Counted from the first letter of the stretch, positions 21,216 through 32,794 are shown. The stretch is 64,000 nucleotides of DNA from Zopfochytrium polystomum (GCA_025765615.1 JAIVFJ010000044.1:248001-312000); one strand, 5' to 3'. The notes: generated from the letters alone by a model not told the origin. Numbers and translations: made by a program.

Positions 21216-21624
21216 AAAACAGGCCTAATTATTTAATGGAAATCACAATTATGACAGTGATATATGCAAAACAAAAGATATGTGAGACTGTAAGAAATGC
21301 TGTCGAATAAAATTTTTTTCTAAACAAAGAAAAAAGTCTTTTGGTTACAGAACAAATAAGAATGTGATAGAATTTATGATACTTTACTGTCAATTTCATG
21401 TACCTTGAGATTTTGAGGCAGCAAAAAAAAAGTTTGGTGGAGGGCAAAAAAACACTTTTCACTATTGGAGACGGACCATCCCGAAATGGAGACTGACCAC
21501 CCCCCCTATCGAAAACTTTTTTTTGCTCCCCTCGAAACATTTTTTTTTCATCCCCAAAATCTCAAGGAATATGAAATTCACTGTAATATTAATTTCTTTA
21601 AAACTAGACCATAAATTTAAAAAA

Positions 21625-21745
21625 AGGCGTACAAAAAAAGTTGGAAAAGCGTACAAAAACGCTGGAAAAGCGTACAAAAAAATCAGAAAAGCGTACAAAA
21701 AAGTTGGAAGAGCGTACAAAAAAATCAGAAGAGTGTACAAAAAAC
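21625..21745. repeat. GCGTACAAAAAA-GTTGGAAAA tandem repeat, second cluster
   Basis: Six units of 18-21 bp with the same core GCGTACAAAAA as the cluster 400 bp upstream. Confidence 0.8.
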
Positions 21746-22332
21746 ATCGCTCAACACATTACCAGCTTTAGATAAGTCAGATGAAGGATCTGAATGTTAA
21801 AAAGGATATTGTTCTCATATCGAGATTGGTTAAATCTGAATTCCCAGGGGTAATATATGTTAACAGGAAAAAAAATTAATGGACAAGATTTTTACAATAT
21901 TTTAACAGGTATAAAGGAAAAAGATGCTCTCCTGTCTGATTTTTGAAGGGGGTACTTTTTTCATGTATAGGGGGTATAAAATTCAAACAGGGAGGTATAA
22001 AAAATTGGAAAAGGGGGATAAAAAGTGTTAAATGGGGGATTTTTAGCATAAAAATAAATAAAAGTATTGAAAAGAACGATTTTGAAACCATAAAATATGT
22101 AAGAAAAAAGGAAATTTTTAGTAGATGTTCTACAAAATTCTATGGTATTAATTTTGAGAAATAATTTTTGAGAATAATTCTTGTGAAGCTTTCAATACAT
22201 ACATTTAGTCACACGAAATAAAATTGAGACCATAAATATATGTATTTCCAAGATTTATTTAGATTATGTGTCATAAGAGGGGGATATAAACACAGATAAA
22301 GGGGTACAAAAAACGGATAAAGGGGTATAACA

Positions 22333-22675
22333 TAAGAGGTTGTTTCAAGTGGAAAAGGCGGAAAAGGCGGAAATCTTTACTGGGGAAAAAAAGATTTGAT
22401 TGGCTGAAAACTTAATGGAGGAAACATTTTCCTCCATTTCCTTGCCACAGCTAATCTTGCACTATTTCTTTAATTGAGCTAATTCAGCTAATTCACTCTG
22501 TCCGAGAGGTGGTCCATCTCCTCGGGGGTGGTCCTTCTCCGCCAGTGAAAAAATTCTTTTTTCTATTTTTTTTTCACTTGCTCATGTGCCAGTCCGTGGG
22601 AACAGCACTTGGAACAACCATTTCCTTGTTTGCTCAAAAACCTTTTCCGCCTTTTCTACTTGAAACGACCTCTAA
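22333..22675. mobile_element. Harbinger-like MITE, family 1, copy 1
   Basis: Element 22336-22672 with terminal inverted repeats GAGGT(T/C)GTTTCAAGTGG, flanked on both sides by TAA, a 3-bp target duplication typical of PIF/Harbinger elements. It has no coding capacity. It shares its interior with copies at 30175-30498 and 32064-32386. Confidence 0.85.
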
Positions 22676-22822
22676 TATAAAAGGGGATAAAATCGAGATA
22701 AAGGGGGATAAAATAAGAAAAAAAAAGGGGGAAAAATCATTTCTTATTTTCCATTTGTGTACAAATATGACATGAGTATGGTCTCAAGTATATAGAATAG
22801 AACTATTATTTTTTTTTATCGA

Positions 22823-22950
22823 CGTGAAAGGCGTCACTTTTTTGGCAATCGGCGTCACTTTTTTTAAACAAAAGGCGTCACTCTTTTGGCAATCAGCGTC
22901 ACTTTTTTTTTAAAAAAAGCGTCACATTTTGGGGAAACGGCGTCACTTGA
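22823..22950. repeat. GGCGTCACTTTTTTGGCAATC repeat, second cluster
   Basis: Five or six imperfect units of 20-25 bp around the core GGCGTCAC plus a T-run. It forms an array related to 20821-20872. Confidence 0.75.
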
Positions 22951-23203
22951 AACGGATATTTGGCGTGAGAAGTCTAAAGTAAATAAAATGAAAATATTCA
23001 GAAATATTAAAAGATATGGAAGAAAAAAAAATACAATAGAAATGAGCTCAATATATTATTTGTTATGGAAATTCGCGATAATCTCTCGTTGACCAGAGCA
23101 ATCACTTATTCATTTTTTGTCAGACAACACACAGCCTTTTAAAAAACAAGTTTTCCCCAAATGAAAAACATCAGAATATCAAAGAGGCAGAGCCATTACA
23201 TGA

Positions 23204-26200
23204 TCAAAATTGTGTCACAGAAGAAAAGCCTCGACCAAAAATGAAAACATTTTGCCTTGAGAGAAGCTGGACTTGACCACGTAACTCAAGTGGAAGCCAG
23301 CAACAAACTTTGGTGACATTGAAGATGAACCAAACACCATCTCTCATGACAGATTTAAGGACACCTAACCGCACCCCTGACAAATTACGTGCACTGAAAT
23401 TGTGTGCCAGGCTTAGACTTGTGAGTGTAACATCTCTTCCTTCCACAGGCTGTCCTGTTCTGAGGTTGACGAATATTCTCTTGTCATTTTCGTCCTTCAA
23501 AACAACAGATTGCCCATCAGCACTGAATCCAGAAGACATCATAAACCAAAAACCATCCAGCTTATGCAGCTCCTGGCCAGTGGAAGCATTCCAAATCCTG
23601 ACCGTGCCATCACCAAGTTCACAGGAAGGAAAAATGGAAGGAAACTTAAAACGTAAACTTCCAGACACAACAAACTGCCCGTCAGGACTGAATGCTGCAG
23701 CTGTGACAGAACCAGAGTGTCCCACCAGCTTGTGCAGCTCCTGGCCAGTAGAAGCATTCCAAATCTTGAGAGTCCCGTCAACATTTCCAGACACAACAAA
23801 CTGCCCATCAGGACTGACTGCTGCAGAATTGACATGACTAGAGTGTCCCTCCAGCTTATCCAGCTCCTGGACAGTGGAAGCATTCCAAATCCTAACTGTC
23901 ATGTCGTCACTTCCAGACACAACAAACTGCCCATCAGGACTGAATGCTGCAGTGTTGACAGAATCAGAGTGTCCCTTCAGCTTATGCAGCTCCTGGCCAG
24001 TGGAAGCATTCCAAATCCTGACTGTCATGTCCCAGCTTCCAGACACAACAAACTGCCCATCCGGACTGAATGCTGCAGAGTAGACAGCACCATGGTGTCG
24101 CTCCAATTTGTGCAGCTCCTGGCCAGTGGAAGCATTCCAAATCCTGACTGTCCTGTCCTGACTTCCAGACACAACAAACTGCCCATCAGGACTGAATGCT
24201 GAAGAGCTGACAGAATGAGAGTGTCCCTTCAGCTCATGCAGCTCCTGGCCAGTGGAAGCATTCCAAATCTTGACAGTCCCATAAACACTTCCAGACACAA
24301 CAAACTGCCCATCAGGGCTGAATGCTGCAGAGGTGACAGAATCAAAATGTCGCTCCTCCAGCCTACGCAGCTCCTGGCCAGTGGAAGCATTCCAAATCCT
24401 GACTGTCCTGTCCAAACTTCCAGACACAACAAACCGCCCATCAGGACTGAATGCTGCAGAGTTGACCCTCCAAGCGTGCCCCATCAGCTTATGCAGCTCC
24501 TGGCCAGTAGAAGCATTCCAAATCTTGACAGTCCCGTCATCACTTCCAGACACAACAAACTGACTGTCAGGACTGAATGCTGTGGAGTAGACACCACTAG
24601 CGTGTCCCACCAGCTTATGCAGCTCCTGGCCAGTGGAAGCATTCCAAATCCTGACTGTCTTGTCATCACTTCCAGACACAACAAACTGACTGTCAGGACT
24701 GAATGCTGCAGATCTGACAGCATAAGAGTGTCCCTCGAGAATATTTAGACAGGAAGGCCAGGATTTTGGTTGTCCCTTCACAACTTTGGGGCACCTTACA
24801 CTTCCAGGCACATTCTGAACAAATATTTTATAAAATTCAGAGTCCCTTGGGGAGAAGGGTACAGCAGTGAAGTAAACTTGCAGTGCAGATTCCTTGAGTG
24901 GAATGAAAAACTTTTGCACGACCCTTTTCATGTCTTCCATCAGGGTGTACAGTTGGTGTGTCTTGTCAAGAAATAGTGTCTGGAGCTTGGTCATGGCAGG
25001 AATAATCAAATTGAGTGAATCAATTAAACTACAGGCTTCCAAGAAGTGATGTCCGTGTTGCACGAGAAATTTTTGCAATTCAACGGACAGTCTCTGATCA
25101 ATCTGAAAGAAATTGCTGATGAAAGTCACAGGTTTCTTGTGCGCATTTTCCGTTTGCTGGGCAACAACTTTTGTTCTGCTATGCCTCTTGAATAAACTGA
25201 AAATTGATTTCTTTCCTTTGGCCTTTTTGTCTTGTTCAGGGGACAATGGCTCTGGATGTTGCTTCTCTTCCATATCAATAGTCTGGTTGGTAGTTTCCAC
25301 TGAGGAATTGCAGTGTTCCCAGAAGTGCTTCACTGCATATTTGACATGCTCAGGGACTCCCTTCTCCACTTTATCATCAAAATCAGGAATCTCAGAGTGA
25401 AAATCTGAAAATGGCAGATCACACATATTAAATTTGAGATTCTTGTCCATCGCACTGATGCACAGCCTTGCAAATTCAGAGTGGCTACGTTTTACATCGA
25501 TCTGAACCGACAGCTTGCATCTTTCTGGAGTTGTCAGGTAGTCCTTGACAGACTTGTGGAAAATCCTGATCTTCTTGGTGGAACCATCAAGCACAAGGAT
25601 TGAATCAAGCATTCGGATGCACTTCATCACATTTTCAGGTTCCTCCTTGTCCAGCAGAGAGACAATGGCTACTGCAGTCAGAGGTTCATAGGCAAGAACA
25701 ATGGTGGACAGCACAGTATGAAGAAGAGTTTCCAAATGACCTTCTTTGACAGACTCCAGAATGGCAGCAAAGATTCTGTCATACATCAAGTCAATGCTTC
25801 CATCCATCTTGTCGCCCTCAGGAAGGTCTTTAATTTGCTCAATAGTAAATTCTTCAGCATGGGAATTCTTCAGGTAAGTGCAAGCAGCCACAAGCCAGAC
25901 AAATATTCCAGCAGACTTCAACACCAAATTCTTGGATCCCTCACCAACAACAGATTTTTTAGCACCCAAGGACCTGAGGAAATCTTTTGTGAACTCAATC
26001 TGGTCCTTAGTGTTCTCTTCAGCAGTTGGCTCAATCTCCTCAAATGGAATCTTTTCAAAGGCTTTCACAATATCTACTTCAGGGCGTCCAGTCACCAGCA
26101 TCTTCACATTCTCAGGAAGCAGCCTGTCCAGCTCCTGAAATACTGAGAGAATCTCATTCCTCTTCCCAATAACACTGCATTCATCAAGGGCATCGACAAC

Positions 26201-28067
26201 CAGGACCACAGGTATATCCAGCTTCTTGGCAGCAACGACCTTCTCCAAGGGCTGAACAAGCAAAACTTTCATCATCTCAAATACAGATCTGGACAGAATA
26301 TCTGGATTGTCTTGCTTGACTTCAAGAAGAATCTCTCCAAACTGAAGGTTGAACCTTGCAAGACCAAACACAAGAGTCAAGATCAGGTTTCGAGCACTGC
26401 TGCGACGCTCGTCATCATGCTTGCAGAAGAACAAGCCACCAAGCATGCCCTGCGCCTGCAGTTCCCTGGACACCATAGCAGCCATCACAGACTTGCCCAC
26501 TCCAGCCACTCCTTTCAACCACATAACCCTGTTGGTGTTAGCTACTGAAAGATCCTCTGGAGACAAAAACTTGAACACTCTCTCAAGCAGCCACTGTCTG
26601 GATCCAGAAAGAACATACTTCAGGAGAGCTTCCCTCTCAAGATCCATGAATTCAGACAGGGGAGACAACCATTTCTCCAATTCAGCAAAACTAGATCTGG
26701 AAAGTGAAATATCTTGGCTTGGACTAGGAGTTTTCAATTCAGCCTTACGGCGACTATAAACTTCTCTGGCTTCAGTCACAATCCTTTCATGAGAACATCA
26801 AAATCATGTGAAGTAACAAGGAAATCAATGGTGTTAACACTTACATCATCGCATCAGTCTCAGGGTTTGCTTTTGGCCCATTCAGCTCCAAAATCATCTT
26901 GACAGTTTCAGCCACTGTTTGGAGTCCCGGGCTCAGAGGGTGTGCATGAGGTTCAGCAGGAAACTTCGAGTGATCAAACGTGCTGAAGTCTACCAAGACC
27001 TTTGCCTTCTTGCCATTTGCGCGGGTTCCATCTTCCCTGCAAGAAAGAAGGACAGGCAGAATGTCATGGCCTTTTTCTTTCTTCATTTGAAGTGCAAGCT
27101 CCCACTGAATGAACGCGTCACCACATATGATATTGATGGAAAATAATCTCACCTCCAGCAAGCAGTTGTCAGGCTTTTTGTCAGCCTCAAGCATCCTTTT
27201 CATACTTTCATCGGAACACAGCAGAATGATGACTTTCGAGTGAAACAGTCCAGACATGAAGTTGATTCCCCATTCCTCGGCGTAAGAAAGGCATTCCGCA
27301 TCCCAAAACGCATGTCTCCCATCCAGTCTGGACTCCTCAGGGAGGACAGATCCAGTGTAAGCTTCCAAGAGGTTGATCTTCATCCTTTCAAATAGACTTT
27401 TTGCAAAGGCCGCTTCAGATGCTTGCCGGTAGCTAGCAGAGTTTTAAGGGTAGGTAAAAGCAGAATACAAAAATACCTGATAAAAAATGGATGTGTTTGA
27501 ACTTTGGTTTTGCACTCCCAGTCATCAGGAATGAGCTCGATCCATTTATCTACAAATAAAAGAAGACAATTGTTTGCATTTACGAAACTAACTGAAACGT
27601 CTTTCTCACCTTTCTTGCGTGCAAGAGTTTTATCGTAGATGTCACCTGCAGTAGCAGCAACAGATCCAGTAGGAGGAGCAGCAGCCAGTCCAGGGCTGTT
27701 TGTGGCTGCGGCAGAACCAGCAACACTCCCAGTGGAGATAGCTTTCACAGCACCAAGAACCTTTCAAGTTTTAGAATGTGAGAATTGAATCGAATAGAAC
27801 GACAGAAAAGGGCAGATAGAACATAATAATTACCTTCCATTTATAATTCTGAGTAAACATGTTGGACAAATCGTCATCTGCATCAAGGATTGTTGCATTG
27901 TTTGTGGCAGGGTCCACGTACAGCAACTCCACGGCATCAGGGATCTGGAATTTGGCAGCAACAAGCTGAAGCAAGCCGTTGAAACCAGTGGCTGCAGGTA
28001 CACGGATCTTCCTTCCAATGCCTTCGTACACAAAGATCACAGTCCATGCAGTCACTTGGTTGGCCAT
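23204..28067 (-). CDS. NLR-like receptor: PB1-like, TIR, NACHT and WD40 repeats
   Basis: Six exons (28067-27834, 27760-27610, 27549-27477, 27432-27153, 27104-26845, 26783-23204) join in phase to 1,525 aa. Residues 1-78 resemble a PB1 or ubiquitin-like fold (GRKIRVPAATGF, then DADDDLSNMF). An Ala/Ser/Gly linker follows. A TIR domain (about 148-300) reads FISYRQASE across an intron, FWDAECLSYAEEW, then DNCLLEWELAL, whose first Glu aligns with the NADase glutamate of catalytic TIRs. The NACHT NTPase has P-loop GVAGVGKS (about 424-431), Walker B VVLVVDALDE and LVTGRPE. About nine WD40 repeats of 42 aa (1014-1415) are almost identical. STAND proteins of this type sense non-self and trigger a response, often cell death. 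The reading frame is intact. Confidence 0.85.
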
Positions 28068-28872
28068 TTGTTGATTAGTGCCAGAGTCTGGAAGTAATAC
28101 AGGAGTGTTAGATTTTGGCGATAGAATATGTAGAAAAGAGCTTTGTAACAGATCGGGGGACGGGGGATGGGTATAACTGAATCGTTTGGTATGAGCGGGG
28201 ATCGATGGGAGCTTGACAAGGAACGTTCTCACTGTTGACAAACATGCGGCGAATCTAGATCCATCAAGGTTAGCGTTAGAATGGTAAATATCGATCAATG
28301 CAATGGAGAACGACTATCAACGAAGGAGACTGTCACAGGGAATTGATCGATCGGCTCAATAGGAAGCGTGGGATGTGAGAGATTGAGGTGTACAATTCTA
28401 ACACTGGGTTTCAGTTGGAATAGTTGAGAGATCCAGAGAGGCTGAGGAATCGAGTGATCAAGAGGAAATGGTCAAAGGGATTTGATTGGAAAGCGATTGA
28501 TTGAGCGATCCACCGCCAAAGCGAAGCTATGTAAGAGGATTGATCAGAGGGCGATGTTAGCAGGTTCTTACAGGGGAGGGATCGGGCAACCAGCGTTCGT
28601 TCAATTTTTTCCTCGTTTTTTTCTTTGAAAATCTGTTTGACAAGTCATCCTTTCAGAACGCACCACAGCCTGGTTGATGTCGGTACAAAAATATCTGGAA
28701 ATGGTTGGTGGAGGGGTGACAGATGAAGAAACATATTTAGGAGATTGAGAGTATTGTTATAGTAAGAGGTGAAATCGAAAAACCACAAAATTAGCTGGTT
28801 ATAAATGTTGGACATCTCTTCAACGGGTTCACACTGAAATACATTTATATATCGTAAACAGAAAATAAAAAT
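28068..28872. promoter_or_regulatory. Upstream region of the NLR-like gene
   Basis: An acceptor-like site just upstream of the start codon (minus strand TTACTTCCAG, about 28083) suggests an intron in the 5' UTR. The part at about 28385-28510 is similar, inverted, to 32966-33095 (shared AACCCAGTGTTA and ACCTCAATCTCTC), pointing to a duplicated promoter or leader. Confidence 0.5.
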
Positions 28873-29118
28873 TCAAATAGAGTCGAGAAGTTGTGGTAGT
28901 TGTTGATCAGGATTTTGTTGTTGTTTTTTCCTCCTATAATATTTGATAGAATCTTGCCGAGCCCTTTCTGGATGGTGAATGTTATAAAACAAATGTTTTA
29001 CAGAATTTGGATTATCCGATTTTCGTTTGTTGAACTCATCATTAACAGCAAGATAAAGTCTCAGAAAATCTGTTTTTGAGAGATTTTTTACTTGGTCTTG
29101 TAAGGGAAACTGTGACAT
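28873..29118 (-). CDS. 81-aa protein of a local repeated family, copy 1
   Basis: Intact 81-aa frame (MSQFPLQDQVKNLSKTDFLR... ending QLPQLLDSI). It matches copy 2 at 29306-29551 in length and pattern: a short N-terminus, LSKTDF(L/I)RLYLA, (K/E)SDNPNSV-type stretch, HP/RP motif, then a basic KKQQQNPDQQL tail ending LLD. It is mostly alpha-helical by composition. I do not recognise the family. Copies in this window lie beside or inside SF3 helicase relics, so it may belong to the same virus-like DNA. The DNA is AT-rich, unlike host genes at the start of the window. Confidence 0.6.
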   Translation of the reverse strand: MSQFPLQDQVKNLSKTDFLRLYLAVNDEFNKRKSDNPNSVKHLFYNIHHPERARQDSIKYYRRKKQQQNPDQQLPQLLDSI

Positions 29119-29305
29119 ATTACTACAATAAAAACAGAAGAAATTTTAAATTAGTGCGTAACAAAATGAGCAATAGATTCCAAGTCAAACGAAAAAATGC
29201 TATTGAAAATATTAGCTAAAGTTCTAACCGATATTTATGGTTACAAATATCTAAAGAAATTCTGTTGACAATTGTGACGATATTTGTAAACAGAATATAA
29301 AAAAA

Positions 29306-29551
29306 TCAAACACAGTCGAGAAGTTGCATTAACTGTTGGTCAGGATTTTGTTGTTGTTTTTTGCGATTATAATAGCAAGAAGACACCTCCCGAATTTTAT
29401 CAGGGCGTTTGATGGCATAGAGAAGATGATGGACAGTATTTGGATTTTCGGATTTTAAATGGGCGAATTCTTCATTAATAGCAAGATACAGTCGTATAAA
29501 ATCTGTTTTTGAAAGTGTTTTTATGTGTTCTTTAAGAGGATATGAGTCCAT
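29306..29551 (-). CDS. 81-aa protein of a local repeated family, copy 2
   Basis: Intact. I start it at MDSYPL (29551) because this gives 81 aa, equal to copy 1; the open frame extends upstream to 29599. It shares IKTLSKTDFIRLYLAINEEF and a KKQQQNPDQQL tail with copy 1. The keeping of length and motifs in two diverged copies argues for selection on the protein. Confidence 0.6.
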   Translation of the reverse strand: MDSYPLKEHIKTLSKTDFIRLYLAINEEFAHLKSENPNTVHHLLYAIKRPDKIREVSSCYYNRKKQQQNPDQQLMQLLDCV

Positions 29552-29803
29552 ATTCATTACATTGCAGCGAGAAGAAATTGTTTTAAATAAAAAGCGCATA
29601 AAAAAAGTGAGAGTGTTATGGTTTAATAAGTTTTTAAGAGTCTGAAAGAAAAAATAGAATGGTTCTGTGAAAATAATATATGAAAATTTTTTGATATATT
29701 ATATTGCTGTGGGTTAGATATATTTTAATGGACAAATGCATCTAACAGGAAAGGGCGGGGGGTAATAAGAAAATATTGAAAAATAAATAAAAGAAGAAAA
29801 TTA

Positions 29804-30912
29804 ATGGACGGGGAATTGTTAATAGAAAGTGTGTCAGATACAATAAAAACAGTCAAACTGATAAACACAGGTATATTTGCATTTGTTAATGAAGAAAAAA
29901 TGTGGTGGTATTATGACAAAAGTGATGGATTGTGGAAAGAAGATAAAAAGAAAGAGTTCTTACGAGCAGAAATAGAAAACGCTTCAAGACTATATATAGA
30001 ATTAAAACATAAATACATATTTAATAATATAAATAACAATGATATGTTGAAAGCAATAGACAGAAAAATAAAGATTTGAAAAAAAAAGAGGAAATAGACT
30101 ATATGATAAAACTTGCCACAAGAGCCTGGCATGACATATCAGATGAATTTAAAAAAATAAAGACAAAAACATAAGAGGTCGTTTCAAGTGGAAAAGGCGG
30201 AAAAGGTTTTTGAGCAAACAAGGAAATGGTTGTTCCAAGTGCTGTTCCCACAGACTGGCACATGAGCAAGTGAAAAAATAGAAAAAAGAATTTTTTAACT
30301 GGTGGAGACGGACCACCCCTGAGGAGACGGACCACCTCTCGGACAGAGTGAATTAGCTGAATTAGCTCAATTAAAGAAATAGAGCAAGATTAGCTGTGCA
30401 AGGAAATGGAGGAAAATGTTTCCTCCATTAAGTTTTCAGCCAATCAAATCTTTTATTCCCCAGTAAAGATTTCCACCTTTTCCACTTGAAACGACCTCTA
30501 AATATAATTCCATTCAAAAATGGGGAAAAAAAGGAGTTTCGAAATTTCTCAAAATGTGATTATGTTACAAAGCGCTTAACATATGATTTTAACAAACACG
30601 CAGACATACAAAAAGCAAGCGAATTCATGGAAGCGCTTTTACCGGATTCTGAGCAAAGGGAATATTTAATTAAAGAAATATCAGAAGTGGTATGTCCAAT
30701 TAAAGGGGGATATATATCATGCTTGGAAGGCCCAGGTGGTGAAAAGTTGATGAATTTATTAAAAACAGTATTTGAATTTTATACTGGAGAGCTAATTGCT
30801 GAAAAAATATTACAGAAGACACAAACAAGACAAAACCTCACTTATACAACTTGAAGGATGTAAGATACGCATGTACAAAGCTGTCTAGTGAACAAATGTT
30901 TTCTGAACCAAT
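29804..30912 (+). pseudogene. D5-like SF3 helicase relic A, split by a MITE
   Basis: The first part (29804-30079, with a shifted continuation to about 30173) matches the region before a D5_N domain (WWYYDKSDGLWKED). A MITE (30175-30498) follows. Then NIIPFKNG, FSKCDYVTKRLTYDF and the SF3 helicase core with a Walker A position reading GPGGEKL instead of the usual GxxxxGK(S/T). After a frameshift near 30835 it continues as HLYNLKDVRYACTKL and stops where an antisense member of the 81-aa family begins. D5-like proteins are replication primase-helicases of large DNA viruses and related elements. No intact product is possible. Confidence 0.65.
30172..30501. mobile_element. Harbinger-like MITE, family 1, copy 2
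   Basis: Element 30175-30498, opposite in orientation to copies 1 and 3, with GAGGTCGTTTCAAGTGG inverted ends and TAA duplications (30172-30174, 30499-30501). It sits inside helicase relic A. Confidence 0.88.
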
Positions 30913-31086
30913 AATGAGATTGAGGATTTGCGCATTATATCAGGATTACGAACATTGTAAATAAGGTTAGTGACGAGTCTTGGATTTTGCGATTTAAGAT
31001 GCTGAAATTCATTTGTAACCACGAGATTAAGTCTAATCAGACTTGGAAAGAGTTTTGATAGAGTCTTCAAAAGGAAATGAACTCAT
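30912..31086 (-). pseudogene. 81-aa family, copy 4, broken
   Basis: Starts MSSFPFEDSIKTLSKSD, then a 4-bp deletion relative to copy 3 shifts the frame (RLNLVVTNEFQHLKSQNP continues). It is cut off after NPDIMRKSS, where helicase relic A begins in antisense. Confidence 0.6.
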
Positions 31087-31202
31087 AGATACTATTAATT
31101 TTCGTGTAGAAATTTTTTTAAGTATAATCGCGGAAAATTGAAAAAAAAATAATATGTACCAATGTCAAGAAGACAAGTACATGACGAACCTAAATAAAAT
31201 GA

Positions 31203-32420
31203 GAACTAGCACACGAAAACAGTTGGATATACTATGGTATAAATATTAAGCGGGATGAGAATGGAAACAAAATCCGCAGCCCAGCACCAAAGAATTGGCA
31301 AAAATTAGAAGCATCAATTTACAATAATCAGAAAAACATAGCAATTTTGACTGGAAATAAAAGCAAAATCCTAGTTGTGGATCTAGATAGAAAAGATGAA
31401 GCGTACACTGCAAAAAAGTGGTTTGAAGAAAATATAAGACCTTTGGATGAAGAAGAAACACTCATTACCGAAACAGGTTCAAAAGGGCATCACATATATT
31501 ATGCATATGATGAGAGAGTCAAACTCACAAACAACCATGAAAAACACATAGACATTTTGTCAGATGGACGTTGTTGTTATGAAGGAGAAGGTTACAAAAT
31601 AATAAAAAATGTACCATTAAGAAAACTTTCTGTTGAAGAAATTAATAAAATAATGAGTCTTGCACCAAATAGCAATAATAAAAATAAAAGAAGAGACACA
31701 CAAACTATTTCTGAGGCTGGAACACTTGTAAATGAAAGTGAAAGTGATAAAATCCAAATTACACGTGAAGAGGAAAATCAAATCAAAGATTTTATTGGTG
31801 AAAAATTTGATATAGCTGAAAATGATATAGAGACATTGTCTTAATAATATAAGTTGCAGAACAGATAAAGGTGCTTCTATATGGCAAGAAATTGTTAAGA
31901 CAAAAACCATCTATGAAAGTTTAAGAGATAAATGTAATGATAAGCAAAGAATAAAAAAGTATAACAAAATAATTGAGCTACTTGGATCATATGGTTATAA
32001 ATCGAATATTAGGAAAATTTTGGAAAATGAATTATATGATAAAGAGGAAGTATTTTACAATAAGAGGTCGTTTCAAGTGGAAAAGGTGGAAATCTTTACT
32101 GGGGAAAAAAAGATTTGATTGGCTGAAAACTTAATGGAGAAAACATTTTCCTCCATTTCCTTGCCACAGCTAATCTTGCTATATTTCTTTAATTGAGCTA
32201 ATTCAGCTAATTCACTCAGTCGGAGAGGTGGTCTGTCACCTCAGGGTGGTCTGTCTCCGCCAGTGAAATAATTCTTTTTTCTATTTTCTCACTTGCTCAT
32301 GTGCCAGTCTGTGGGAACAGCACTTGGAACAACCATTTCCTTGTTTGCTCAAAAACCTTGTCCACCTTTCTACTTGAAACGACCTCTAAGTTAAATAAAA
32401 ACAAATATTTAATACCATTT
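31203..32420 (+). pseudogene. Primase-polymerase (AEP type) relic fused to a D5-like region
   Basis: Open from 31203 without an ATG. It reads NIKRDENGNKIRSPAPKNW, IAILTG, then ILVVDLDRKDE (the acidic metal-binding motif of archaeo-eukaryotic primases) and ETGSKGHHIYYAY (the sxH motif). After a stop at 31842-31844 it continues in another frame (SIWQEIVKTKTIYESL) to a MITE at 32064-32386. After the MITE it reads NKNKYLIPF, the start of a D5_N-type motif, and is truncated by a dispersed repeat at 32421. Primpol-helicase fusions are typical of large DNA viruses and some plasmids. This copy cannot make a full protein. Confidence 0.65.
32061..32389. mobile_element. Harbinger-like MITE, family 1, copy 3
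   Basis: Element 32064-32386, TAA duplications on both sides, same orientation as copy 1. It interrupts the primase-polymerase relic. Confidence 0.88.
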
Positions 32421-32599
32421 GAAACAGTCTACTCTGAGTGAGTGAGTGGAAGGAGTGAATGAAGTGGAGATGTGTGTTTGTGGGTGGTCCTTCTCCCCAA
32501 CTTGGAGAGAAAGAGAAAAACTCTGTTATGAATTATTGATACATTATGATGATATGCATGCTGTAATAGTTGCTAGGCAAGCATGACTGGCACAGGGTA
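32421..32599. repeat. Dispersed repeat, copy 2
   Basis: Close match to 14015-14183. Its left edge coincides with the end of the primpol/D5 relic, so it marks a breakpoint or insertion. Confidence 0.8.
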
Positions 32600-32794
32600 C
32601 TGCACTACACTCGTTCCAACATATTCCAAACACATTTTTTTTCTTAAATTATTCTCATAAGGTAAAGTCTTTAGACTTGACTTTATTGAACATTTTGCTA
32701 TTAATTTATCGTCAAACATTTTATGAATTTTTTTGAGATTTTTCTTAATATATTGTTCTCGCACTAAGCTCTTTTATTCTTCGGTGGCACGCTT

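Larger units (their letters stand above)
20192..23203. other. AT-rich, repeat-dense stretch without genes
   Basis: No supported gene. It holds two families of short-period repeats (listed separately), a MITE at 22336-22672, and GGGGGATAAAA/GGGGTATAAA-type runs (about 21948-22035, 22278-22330, 22680-22735). The 3' UTR of the NLR-like gene must lie at its right end. Confidence 0.6.

Noticed and set aside
21121..21745. Tandem GCGTACAAAAAA units as a CRISPR array
   Set aside because: Units are contiguous with no unique spacers of constant length, and the genome is eukaryotic.
21523..21771. 82-aa Lys/Tyr-rich frame over the tandem repeat
   Set aside because: Entirely a translation of the repeat units.
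22509..22775. 88-aa frame beginning MVHLLGGGPSP, repeated at 30099-30335
   Set aside because: Lies in the MITE; the similarity is explained by the element, not by a protein.
23310..24748. Plus-strand frames with repeated LQLMQLLASGSIPN
   Set aside because: Antisense shadows of the WD40 repeats.
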